Source: Rhizodiscina lignyota (lineage: Eukaryota > Ascomycota > Dothideomycetes > Aulographales > Rhizodiscinaceae). From it: a stretch of DNA of 64,000 nucleotides. The notes beneath the pieces were generated by a model, which worked only from the letters and a program-made list of their open reading frames with translations, did no database searches and was not told where the DNA came from. Shown piece after piece: positions 22,026-32,707 of the stretch. The DNA is taken from positions 558,001-622,000 of the forward strand of contig ML978126.1 of assembly GCA_010015805.1 (NCBI GenBank), written 5' to 3'. Within the stretch, counting starts at the first letter, position 1. Every line of letters starts with the position of its first letter. A program made the position numbers and the translations under genes.

Positions 22026-23934
22026 TTAATATACGTATCCTAAATGTCTCAGCAACGGCAAGTCAAATGCAAAGATCGTGTCACTTACGGAAGTTAGGGT
22101 TCTCCCTGTCCGTCATATCTGCGAACGCAGTCTCGTCCAGATTCTGCTGCACACCGGCTTCGGCCTGTGCCTTGTCCCTTCTGTGGTTCTCCCAGGATAA
22201 AAGCGTGCGCAGTACGAGGGCTGTCGTAATCTGAAGCAAATGCGACACGATCATGGACCAAATTCCCAGGTTATACGTGGGGGCTTGGGACGACTTGTAG
22301 AAGAAAGGACCCGCGAGGTTACCTGTATCACCGCATTAGTGTAAAGGCAATGTCGCAATTGGGAAATGATGCCGGACCTGTGCAATACCCAAGGAACAAT
22401 ATAGCGTTCGTTACGACTTTCTTGGTGTGTCCGGCAGTATTTGCAGTAGCCAAACTCAAGATCAGCACAAACGCGGCGTTGTAAGGGCCCGTCAGGTAGT
22501 ATCCCCAAAGCCGAGCCACGTGGAGGTGGCTAGGGACGAATCGCAGCATAAATGCACCACAGACGTTCGGCAAGACAAATAGCACAATCATCAAACATCG
22601 AGTGTTCCTTTGGAGTCTCTCTGCGAGCCAGTCGTTCAAATAGACACAGCCTAGGATGCAGAAGGTCGTAAGGAATCCGTAAGGCACCTGCAGAAGTGTA
22701 GTGACAAGCGTAGAGAAGCCGAAACCTTTGATGATAAGTGTACCGAAGTTCGTGATTCCACCTGACTGTGTTAGTAACAGGTGACAAAGAGTGAGATGAG
22801 CCCTCGAGATTACCGTTCGGAATAGTAGCAACGATGCCCAAGAAAAAGAGGATGAAGGTCTTGGGATCTGTCAATGCTTCCCTGAGCTGATACCACTTGA
22901 AGTGCTTGTTCTCGACACCTGTTTGGTTGCCCTTAATCCGCTCGATTGCAATACGGCGTTCGCGATCGGTGAGCCTAGGAGCTGTGACGGGATTGTCCGG
23001 GAGGAAAATGAACATGACGACGCCCCAGATGCAGCACAACGCTCCAATGATGAGGAACTCGTATCTCCACGATGCGAGGGAGCCTCCAATGTGACCAATG
23101 CCGTAACCCAAGAGCCCACCGAAAGCCGTGCCCAAGCCTAGGAAATGAAAAGTTATTTAAAGCAACTTCTAGTTAGTTAGAGGACATTTACCATTTGCGG
23201 TGTACCATAAACCCATGCGGACTGGCTGCTGTCTCCTGGTATACCACATACTTGTGATAATCATGAACTAGAGATGCTCATCAGTTTAGTTGATCGGACA
23301 ATGTAGAGTTGCCGTTGGACGTACAGCCGGGTCAGAGCAAGATTCAGCAGCACCTGAAATGGCACGGAGAACTGCAAGATCGGTGAAATTCTATCAGGCG
23401 TTAGTGGAATGTTCTCGTTGTGTCAGAGCAAATAAGACGGGGAATTACCCTTGACACGGCTTGCAGCATCAAGAAGACACCCCAAAGGAAGATGTTGACA
23501 CCAAGATACTTCGCGACAGGCATTCGTTGGAGTAGAAGATTTGTAGGCAAAGCCCATGCCAGGAAACCGAAGTAAAAGATCGAGCTCAGCCATGAGTACT
23601 GGGTCCCGTGAAGATGGAGATCCTCCTGGAGGCCGAAGAGAGCAGCGTACGAAAGAGTAGTCTTGTCGATGTAGAAGAATGCATAACAGACGGTCAGATA
23701 AGGCAAGATGCCCAGATCAATCTTCCAGACAAGCTTGCGCTCTTCCTCGGGGTCAATAGGTTCTGAAAGTTCGGCAGGCGAAGCGAACAATGCCATGGCG
23801 GCATCGCCATCTCCTGTACGAGAGACCAGCCATTTCTCATGTCCTGGCGTAAACTCGCTATGTGCTGCTGTCACTGACACCTGCTCGGGGTCGGATTTTG
23901 AATCCATGTTTGGAGCTCCTTCGGGGGACGCCAT
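22026..23934 (-). CDS. Dal5-type (anion:cation symporter family) MFS transporter 1
   Basis: CDS is complement(join(22026..22039, 22089..22322, 22378..22761, 22814..23137, 23192..23267, 23325..23390, 23449..23934)), 527 aa. Six introns of 49-58 nt were placed by restoring family blocks. Transmembrane segments start near residue 75 (LGILPYLTVCYAFFYIDKTTLSYAALFGLQEDL). The family motif WYTRRQQPVRMGLWYTANGLGTAFGGLLGY follows, with FLPDNP in the central loop, then SLATANTAGHTKKVVTNAILFLGYCTGNLAGPFFYK. The last exon is only 14 nt and gives the typical ending FRYVY. Donor GTCCGG at 22377 is unusual. Relatives carry allantoate, nicotinate and other organic anions; the substrate here is unknown. It is co-oriented with the reductase upstream on its strand. 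Confidence 0.9.
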
Positions 23935-24783
23935 AATGAATGAACACTACGAAAATTGAACTGAGCAGAACCAGAAAGCTGGGACGAGCAGGAAGAGAGG
24001 TTAAAGCAGATCAAAATAAGATTTACATCGGGTAGTTCGCCGAATGCGATTCAGTGCATTGAGATATTCAACACCCCCGGCCATTGGAATGGAAGCAGCC
24101 ACAAATGTGCTCGCGGCCTGTCCTGCGCCGCTCGACGTCTTAGGGCGATTGTATGCTTCCTCTCGCTTGCACATGGGTTTCCCCGGGAACTCGGGCGAGT
24201 GTGGAGGTGGTGTGCTCGAGCTTCAAGGTGATCATGCGGGGAGAACGGGCAAAAGACCGTTCAGGGGCACGGCAGCTAAGAGAGACACGGAGAGTCTTGA
24301 TGCGCGCATCTCGACCGCATGTTCGCGCATTCCTCACGCATCTGAAGGATTCGGGAGGCTCTCGGTTGAAAAATAGCTAATGGACCGTCTCTGCGGCTAG
24401 ACGAGAAAGACAAGCCTGGAACAGAAAATTGGTACCGAGGGTGAAGATAACGCCCTAGATAATACGCGTTTCGGGCGCTTCCGATTCGACAGAACGTGGT
24501 TCCGTTTCGCTGGAACACACTCCCTGCAGGAACCAAACAGTCCGCCAGCTCCAGCTGAGCCTCTGGAGATCATTGGATTGTCGGGTTCGACTCATGGAAA
24601 GCTCGGAGACGCTGTGGGCACGAAAAAGCAAATACATTCCATGTTGCTGAAAAACATCTTTTTGTAATGTAGCGACATTGGAGGAGGCTCTTATCTGCCC
24701 GTCTCTCTCTGCACGCCTTTTATATCCACCAAGAACCTCGCTAACATCCAGCTCTAAACGCTTGAATATCAAGGGAGCTGAGC
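23935..24783. other. Spacer between MFS transporter 1 and aldo/keto reductase
   Basis: About 850 bases with no supported gene. It must hold the promoter of the minus-strand transporter gene and the 3' end region of the reductase. Confidence 0.45.
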
Positions 24784-26049
24784 TCACGAATGACCCATGA
24801 TCGCCCTCGGCTGGTACGGTTCCTCAAGATACTTGATCTCCTCGTCAGTCAGAGTCTTGCCTTTCACTGCAGCAGCTTCATCTAGGCGCGCCAGGCTGCT
24901 GAAGCCCACGATCGGGATTGTGTTCTTCTGAATGATCCAAGCCAATGAGACCTGGCTCATCTTCCAGCCCTTCTTCTCCGCCAATTCTTGCACACGTGCG
25001 ATGATCTTCTCGTCGCTCTCGGCGAGTCTACCCAAAGGATGGTTCTTCATAGAGGCCGCGCGAGCAGTGTCATCTGCGTTCGGAGGTCGAGCGAGGCGGC
25101 CGCGGTACAATGGAGCCCAGGGGATCAAACCAACACCGGTCTCATGGCAGAATCTGTAGTTGTAAATTAGACGTTGTAATAGAAGTTCTTAGATATTTTA
25201 ACATACTTATTCATCTCGCGTTCTTCTTCTCGGTAGCACTGCCAGATGTCAGTGAGAGTCATGAGCATTATCAGAAAACCAAGGATACCCACCAAGCTGT
25301 ACTGATTTTGCATAGAGACAAACTTAGTCCACCCATTCTTCTCTGCAACAAACTGCATCTGGGCAAATTGATATGCCCACATGCTGCTCGCACCGATGTA
25401 CCTCACCTTTCCACTCTTAACCAGATCATGGAGTGCCTCCATAGTCTCCTCAACTGGTACGGTGTAGTCGAATCGGTGAATCTGCAGCAGGTCGATGTAG
25501 TCCATCTGAAGGCGCTTCAAGCTTGCGTTGACGGCGTTGAAGATGGCGGAACGCGACAGGCCACCCAGATTGACATAGTCCTTTGTCTCCTTCATCTCGG
25601 GATATTGGATGTGTCTGATGGCGGGAGTCTCGCCAACAGTACCGTAGCACTTGGTAAGAAGGACTAACTTCTCGCGTGGAATCGAGAATTTGCGGACGGC
25701 CCTGCCAATCATCTCTTCGCTGACTAGAATGCGAATTGTCAACCTCGCAACTCCCATTGAGAAAAAGAAATGGCCTTGAAGGCACAGTTGAAAGGAGTGA
25801 CCTACCGCCATTGGAGTAGACATTGGCAGTATCCCAAGTGTTCAATCCGCGGTCATATGCACCCTTGAGAAGGTCCATGACGGCCTCCTCGTCATCGACG
25901 ACCCAATCCGCCCAATCTTTGTGGCCAAACGACATGGCTCCGAGAATGGGGACCGATACTCTCAAACCAGCATTTCCGAGCTTCACATAGCTAACTTTCG
26001 TCTCGTCAATGCTCTGCTGCAACGCCTTTGGTCTTTCTGAGGTCGCCAT
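24784..26049 (-). CDS. Aldo/keto reductase
   Basis: CDS is complement(join(24784..25153, 25207..25238, 25293..25723, 25806..26049)), 358 aa. Three introns (53, 54, 82 nt) surround a 32-nt third exon that supplies [11 protein letters not shown]. The catalytic tetrad of the aldo/keto reductase superfamily is present: D73 and Y78 in [13 protein letters not shown]106 in LLTKCYG and H164 in LLQIHRFD. The NADP-binding late region includes [18 protein letters not shown] and the [18 protein letters not shown] motif. It resembles the fungal YakC/Kv-beta-like group. Substrate is unknown; these enzymes reduce diverse aldehydes and ketones. It lies between two Dal5-type transporter genes on the same strand, which suggests a small uptake-and-metabolism cluster. 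That link is inference. Confidence 0.9.
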
Positions 26050-27167
26050 GATGTCAAGATGTTACTTCGAGATGCTTGGAACGATTCAATGGGATGTGGA
26101 GGCTTCGGAAAAGAGCATCAACTAGACGGAGAAGTACGAAGGGGCCTTATCTTCCTTATATATGTCGTGACGACGCACACCGACGCGGGACATTACATTC
26201 TTCAAATACCGAAGATCTCCAGCTGCCCACACGGAAATACAAGCACCGAGCTGCCAGATTGCGACATTGCAGCTTTCTGTAACCAGCTCCTGGCGTTAAA
26301 CAGCGGAACTACCAATGAGATCATGAGCGCTTTGCATGGAATTGTCGTGGCGTCACGGTCTTAGCGGGGTTAAATAGGAGATTGGAGCTGTGGAGGTGTC
26401 GAAAAGTCAAAGCTCGTTGAAGCTCCCCGCTTTTTGAGGAGCTTCGGGAAGTTGCCGAAAATGTCTGCATTCTTTAAGGCCATCGCGCTCGCCCCACCAC
26501 CGCGGTCGAGTTGGGGTGCGTCTCGCACGAAACATGTCAGATTCCTATTCTGCAGTTTAACAAGTGTGGTGAGCCTTTTCATCTGCTTGAACCGTGCCAC
26601 AACTGCGTGTGCAAATAACGTAGAACGTCTACATCGAGCCCGCAATATGTGAACGAGAGGTCTTTCGGTGCTCTCCACTGTCTCTATCAGCCATTTACCG
26701 GTGTGTACGGAAACTAGCATCTACTTGGTCAAGTTTGTAAGTCTATTGCTTAGGAGCTGTTGTCGAGCATGTTTTCGAGTCTCTCAGGAGCCACAGCGTC
26801 GAGTGCCACTGTTTGAATATGTCCCTTGAGTCTCCACCTTGCTGAATAACGTCCTCCTCGTCTCTTGAGATACTCTCGGAGATTAGCTACAGAGCTGCCG
26901 GTATACCCTTAAAATCCTCTGCCCACTCTAAGGTCGAATCCATTTCTTTTCACCCCTTCTATGGCTCCACCCGTTATCAATGTCACAACGTTATCGCGAA
27001 AATCGGGGCTCGAGGGTCGCTTCACAAGATCAGCTGCTATAACCTTACCCATCAAAGAAAAGCAGAAAGAGGAGAGATCTAAACGAGAAAATGTCTATTG
27101 CTTTAAATGATATCAAATCCATTTCCAAAGCGAGTGTACTTGCTAACAGGACATAGCCCTGTCGCAC
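26050..27167. other. Spacer between aldo/keto reductase and MFS transporter 2
   Basis: No supported gene in ~1.1 kb. It includes the reductase promoter. A perfect 8-bp inverted repeat, GAAGCTCC/GGAGCTTC with an 11-base loop, lies at 26419-26445; its role is unknown. Confidence 0.45.
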
Positions 27168-29167
27168 TTAGACAGTGTACCGGAAGAAGCTTGCATAATC
27201 GCCCAAGTCACGCTCCTGTATCTTCTCCGCAGCAGTGTACTCCTCCGGCTTCTTCGCGTTACGCTCGCCCCGACTCTTGTTCTCGATGCGCAAGTAGACG
27301 GCCATGCCGAAGCTGAGAAGGGCAGCGAAAGCGCACATGCCAGCAAGCATCCCATAGCCAGGAATATAGCGTGGCTCATCCTTTGGCAAGAAGCTGTAGC
27401 CGGAGATGACGCCACCCAGGTTACCAAGGAGCACCTGCATGGCAATTCCAACGCTGCGCTTGGTGCTGCCGCCGATGTTGTTGCTATTCCAGGCGACGCA
27501 GGCGGGGACGTTGGGGTAGATCCCCGCGGCAGCGAGAAATGTTCCGGCGTATTTGACGTGGCTAGACTCGGAGGCCAGTAGCATGATGAAGCCGACCATT
27601 CTGACTCGTATTAGCTAAGAGCGCTTGTTGTCTGGGAGTTAGTATTGATAAACTCACGCGACCAGGCAGAAACCAATCTGATAGATACCACGCTGGCGAT
27701 GGCGGTCCTCGATGAAGCCTGCACTGATGCACAAGAAGCAGGCAACGACGTATGGAGGCACACTCATCAACTGAGCGGAATTATTCGTATAACCCAAGCT
27801 CTTGATGATTGTGGGAAGGAACAGCGAGAAAGAGTACAAGCAAGTGAAGATGCAGAGGGTGATGGCCATGTGGACCCAGATCTTCCAGTCCTTGAAGGCA
27901 TCGAAGATGAAGCTCCAGGAAAATTCATCGGCAAGGCCATTACAGTCATCTTCCAAGCGGCGCTTGACTTCGGTCCTCTCCTCCTTGTTAAGGAACTTTG
28001 CCGTATCGGCATAGTCAAACATGAAGTAAAATGCGCTAACCCCTACAAAAGAACTCTGTTAGTCGCATGTACCCAGGCGGTTGATGCATGAGCCCGTGAT
28101 CGGAGATCCTCAAAGGTGACAAAATAGGTGAGCCCAGAGAGGCCGAAGAGCATAGTACGAGCGAGCTTTGATCTCTAATTCAAGCAAGAGCATCCCTGAA
28201 AGCTTGATTCAATATTCCTTGGGAAGTATTTGGCACGTGTGCACAGCTTCCATGCCCACATCACTGAAGGAGTTTACGCATCCTAACAGTTCGACGTCTC
28301 GCAGCCGCAGCTCAACTATTCGTCACCCTCAAGGGTGTGGAGGTTGACAACTTACCAACAACGAAAGTTACCATCCCCTCAAGGATGAAGATCCACTGCC
28401 ACGATTTGAGACCGGCCGTACTATCCATCTGCATGATGCCGCGGGCGATCAGGCCTCCGAATGCGCCTGCGACGGTAGCAGCGGAAAAGAAGATCGCCAG
28501 ACGAAGGCCACATTCGTAGCGGCGATACCACATTGTTAGAAAAAAGGCAATACCGGGGAAAAGGCCACCCTCAGCAAGGCCCAATGCGGCACGAATCGCC
28601 AACAAACCCGCATAGTTCTTCACTAGGCCCATAAGGATGCACATCAATCCCCAGGCAACCATGAGAGTCGGAATCCAGACGGAAGGCCGCGATGCCTTCA
28701 TGACGATATTCGAGGGTATCTCGGCGAGGACGTAGAAGGGGAAGAAGATCGCGAGCACATTGTTGTAGTCAAGGCCGGTCATTCCCAAGCTCTTCTCAAG
28801 ACCCGCAAGACGAGCATTCCCAATGTTTGAGCGGTCGAGGAAACTTAGCCTGTAACACTTCTCAGCATAAAATTGGTTCAAAAGAGAGTGTTCGGAGGGC
28901 TTACAGGTATAAGAGCGAGAGAAAGGGAATCAAGGTCCAGTCGATCTTCCTCAGAAGCCGCGCGGTCGCCTTCTCATCGAACGGGCTGGCGAAAATGCTG
29001 GAGCCGGCCTCGATGGTACTGTCGGACTCCTTCTTAGTTTCCTTGACATGGCGGGACTTAACGCTATGCATGCCCTTCTCGGGCTGCAACGCATCGTCGC
29101 TGATGAGCGGAGCATCGCTGTTCTTCTCCGGGTCTGTAGCGAAGGTAGGAGCAGCGGCAAGATCCAT
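27168..29167 (-). CDS. Dal5-type (anion:cation symporter family) MFS transporter 2
   Basis: CDS is complement(join(27168..27600, 27658..28042, 28356..28849, 28905..29167)), 524 aa. The first membrane helix region reads KIDWTLIPFLSLLYLLSFLDRSNIGNARLAGLEKSLGM, the hallmark of this symporter family. Next comes SRPSVWIPTLMVAWGLMCILMGLVKNYAGLLAIRAALGLAEGGLFPGIAFFLTMWYRR, including the family LGLAEG motif. The C-terminal half has AWNSNNIGGSTKRSVGIAMQVLLGNLGG. Two introns are ordinary (55 and 57 nt) but the middle one, between FVVG and VSAFYFMFDY, is 313 nt. The flanking protein sequence is contiguous in the family, so this long intron is well supported. The substrate is unknown. It is not a close copy of transporter 1. 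Confidence 0.9.
28043..28355 (-). other. Unusually long (313-nt) intron of MFS transporter 2
   Basis: The intron runs from GTAAGT to a TTTTGTAG acceptor, with CTAAC 13 bases before the acceptor AG. Typical introns in this window are 49-96 nt. No open frame or known element is recognised inside it. Confidence 0.7.
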
Positions 29168-30666
29168 TGCAAGATGGTTGAATAGATCGAGAAAGCTAAG
29201 TATTCTTGCCTGGGGAGACAGGCGTTGGGTGCTATTGCGTTGTCCGAGAGAGGGAGAAAGAGCAACGCTTCAATGATATGCACGTTAACTAGTGGGTCCA
29301 ATTGCTGTGCTCCTGCCAAAAATGAGGCGTTGTTCAGGCTCAGGTGCTGAATTTGCCGCAGAAGGCACTCCACAAGGTGAAGGAGCCACGAGGGACCGTC
29401 GGGCAGTTTTTAACGATTAGGGCCCAGCAGCTCTTGCTCTTCAAAGTATGGCGAGACTACCTCTGAAAGCTCAGTGTTACCGTTCCTTGAAGTATATACC
29501 GCAATAGCATAGCATTGAAAGCCTTGCATGCCTGACTGTTTGGTGAGGCCCTAAATAATAGTCAGGAAGTATCTTGAACACTGCGAGAAGCCTTTTGTGC
29601 CACCCCTGACGGAGTGTTCTAGGCGTAGCTCATGCATCTACACACTCCTTGGTGCACTTTCAGGTATCCTTTGGGGGTCGTGATGGGAGCACGCGCTACA
29701 TGGTGGAGTGTTGACGGAGAGCAATGTGTAACATCAAGATCACCCAGGACGCCCACAGATGCAGTTCCAGATCGTACAGTTCATAGAATGCAGGGCACTG
29801 TCCTGAGAACTGATAAGAAGGTTGTAACTTGTTAACGGTGTGTTCCACAGAGTACATGGAATGCTCACCTGCACAGTCTCGATAGGGCAGTACCTTGGGC
29901 CCGCCACTTAATTTCCCAGAGGAAACAGAGTCAGATTCATGGCTTCTGGGCCGAGGGAGGCACCTGAGGCTCAGTCAGAATAAGCCGGCTTGTTGGACCA
30001 TCTTTTCGAGCGCCACTCGAGAACGCGTGCTTGACGGGTACCCAATACAGCCAAGCCACGCTGACGTGGTAGCACCCGACAGGTGCTCAGTCCAACTATC
30101 CTCGAGTTTGTTCGGGTCCCAGCAGCTGAAGACATTATCTCGATTTGTTTTATCGGAAAGTGGGGGCTGATATGCTGTGAAACAGAGCCTCACGATCTCC
30201 ACCAATATGGACTTGGCTGTTCCCACCGCGGGAAATTTAGGAGCAGAGGGCTTCGGCAGTACAACGATAACGCTTCCAATCAGATGGAGGGAAAGGACAA
30301 TATGTCCGAAGGATCTGGATCAAGAGTTACGAGAGGGTGTATGTGGTTCCAGCGTAGTAGAAATAATTCCGGCGGATGAGAAACTCGCTACAATGGACAG
30401 GAAATGAGTGCAATCAGCTGCTATAACGTCTTTAAACAAGAGAGTCAATTGATTAAACAGGCGGACTTCTTCGAAGAGGCCAATGCAATTATGGGAAGGA
30501 AGTAATAGTAATAGAACAGTAAATAAGAACTCTCGATGTTTCACCTGCAAACGTGGCAGATATAGCTGAAGCAATATACCTGTTACGAGATATTTGCCGG
30601 TGCGATACTTTCCACGTGGCGTGGATTGAGAAGCACACGCACACCTAGCTTGGTTACATCCACTCT
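29168..30666. other. Intergenic region with dispersed repeat copy B
   Basis: About 1.5 kb without a supported gene. The left part should hold the promoter of MFS transporter 2. Copy B of the dispersed repeat is at 29400-29520. The remainder shows no recognisable feature. Confidence 0.5.
29400..29520 (+). repeat. Diverged dispersed repeat, copy B
   Basis: This is the partner of 19241-19360 in direct orientation. The match begins at GGGCAG, runs through CAGCTCTTGC, GCGAGAC and AAAGCTCAGT, and fades after about 29520. The two copies bracket the transporter-reductase-transporter trio. Confidence 0.5.
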
Positions 30667-31284
30667 TCAGTAGCAGCCTCCGGCATGCGGCTCGCCGTAG
30701 CGATCGTCTTTCCTCTCGTCCGTCATGTCCAAGTAATTGATCCACTTCTTCTCGTGCCATTCTTTCAAGTCGAAGCCTTCCTGTCCTGGCTCGATAGTCG
30801 CAGCATTGACACTCAAGTATGCGTTCTTGCCCTCTTTCCATTCAACAGAACCTTCACGCCAATTCTCCGCACGCGGCCTCCAGACCTTTGTTGTTTTACC
30901 CTCTGATGGTTTTCCTAGCCAGGATTCGAGGTCAATGTCAGAAACCTCTCCGTGGCCCCTGAGGGCAAAGCACCTGACCCCGCAATTGCCACAGAAGTAC
31001 CAATTGATGATCTTGTCAAAGCATTGGTAGTTGCTTAGCCCGCCTTCCTGAGGGTTTAGCGGGGAGAGGAGAACGAAGTCATTTGGCGAGTCCTTTAGGC
31101 GGAGATGGAAGAATCCCATCTTGTGGCAAGTCGAGCAGTTGCACTTGCGAATGCGGATGGTAGTGGATGCCGGTGGGTGGGCACTCTCAGCGTCCTCGAC
31201 CGGGAGAGTCATGTACGCGACATACTTCGTTTCGCCGCAGTGACATGACCCAAAGTAAGGGCGGCGTGTTGGCTTAGAAGACAT
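30667..31284 (-). CDS. GFA/CENP-V domain protein 1
   Basis: A single exon of 205 aa. GFA-fold proteins bind zinc through paired cysteines; the founding member acts on S-hydroxymethylglutathione, but most fungal members have no assigned substrate. The zinc ligands are visible: C14 and C16 (GSCHCGE), C48, C50 and C53 (KCNCSTCHK), and C97 and C100 (YFCGNCGVRC). The domain occupies nearly the whole protein. The C-terminus reads WHEKKWINYLDMTDERKDDRYGEPHAGGCY, typical of a broad Pezizomycotina subgroup. ATG 31284 is directly followed by the domain. A second, different GFA gene lies at 35647-36127. Confidence 0.88.
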   Translation of the reverse strand: MSSKPTRRPYFGSCHCGETKYVAYMTLPVEDAESAHPPASTTIRIRKCNCSTCHKMGFFHLRLKDSPNDFVLLSPLNPQEGGLSNYQCFDKIINWYFCGNCGVRCFALRGHGEVSDIDLESWLGKPSEGKTTKVWRPRAENWREGSVEWKEGKNAYLSVNAATIEPGQEGFDLKEWHEKKWINYLDMTDERKDDRYGEPHAGGCY

Positions 31285-32707
31285 TGTGGCACCAATAGCA
31301 CCTTCCGGAGAGAGCTGCCGAAAAAAGTTCCCGAGTTAGCTATGTGTCTGATTTTGTGAAGTCTGGCCAAGGTTTACTTCTCTTTGACCTGCTCGCGAGC
31401 TGCAAGTGAACTTAGAGTTGGAGTCTCCTTAATCGGAAGCCTAGTACGAATGGGTTGGCAGTGTCTCGTCGTCGGCCTATTCAAAACACTCTCGACACAG
31501 GCCCACCGTTCATATAGCACCTTCCGGTGCCAGAAGACGGCCGCGGGATGGACATTCTGAGGCAGCTTTGAGTCATCCTGCGGGGATACGAACGTCATTT
31601 CCTGCCTAGCGGGTGGTTGCTATCACGTCAAAGTCCAAACCGGTCAAGGGTGTGCATGGGAACGAAAGGGCGTGCGCTGGAACGAGGACGGCACGCGTCG
31701 ATCTATCGCGAGAATAACGCGTGCATCACGTGATACCTGCGGGGCAAAAGACCTGGAAGGGAAGGGGCCCGGGTCGACGTCGCTGTACGCTTACGCAATT
31801 GAAATGAAGTGTGAACAGGAGAGAGAGCGGCACTGCTCGATGATGAGGGAAGATGGCCTGCCGCCAGCCGTTTCTGCGGCCGGGCGTATATCTGTCAGCT
31901 TGCTTGGCGCTTGCCTGCACATCTGAAGTCGACACGTCCGAGCGGCACGACAGATATCCGCCGACAAATATAAGCATTCTGACACCTTTTCCCATCTCTC
32001 GCCCCCTATGCATTGCCGGAAGCAGCGAACCCGGCGCATTCTGCGATGCTTGACGATGACGATGAGGCTCCTGGGTCTGTGAAGAGGTTGGTATGCTTGC
32101 TGCGCGGAGAACTTCCCTGCATGTTGGTGGTTGCTTCCCCGGCCAACCACGCGCCGCGACCTCGACCTCCCGCCTCCTATTCGAAACGCAGAGCCGCCTA
32201 CGCGCCCGACGTCCTGTAAACGCTCGATGAACGGGCAAACTTGCTTCAAGGAGGTCACCCCGTCCTCTTGCATGCCAGCATAGCCACCGAGTGCGTCAGG
32301 CCAAACTGATCATGCAGCTCCCTCAGCGACGCATACGAGCCAGCGCTGGCAAGACACGCGAGACCTCCCGAACCACACTGCTCCTGCTACTCGGACTCAG
32401 ATGCTATTCTCAGGCCCAACGAAGCGCCTCACATGTCACCACAAGGGAAACGTGGGGCAAAGTGCTCCGTCACTCATAAACTCGCGGTGCCCGGCGCGCG
32501 GCGCTTGCTAGAACATGTACAGTAGCGTCTATAATTGTTTTCTCAATGCCTTCAGGCTGTGCCGTTGTCTTCTGTTTGCTTGACGCCGATTACGAACCAT
32601 GATCTTGTCCTTTAATTTCTAGAATTTCCTTCACTCTGCTGTTTCTGTTTTGCATGCATACCGCCATCTGAACGCTGTGCCGCAGCGGCTAGGCCCGCTC
32701 GAGCACC
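31285..32707. other. Intergenic region, divergent promoters
   Basis: About 1.4 kb between the divergent GFA gene and the cysteine-rich membrane protein gene. Several overlapping short frames exist but none is convincing. An E-box-like CACGTG is at 31728-31733 (tcacgtga context). No gene is supported. Confidence 0.5.
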
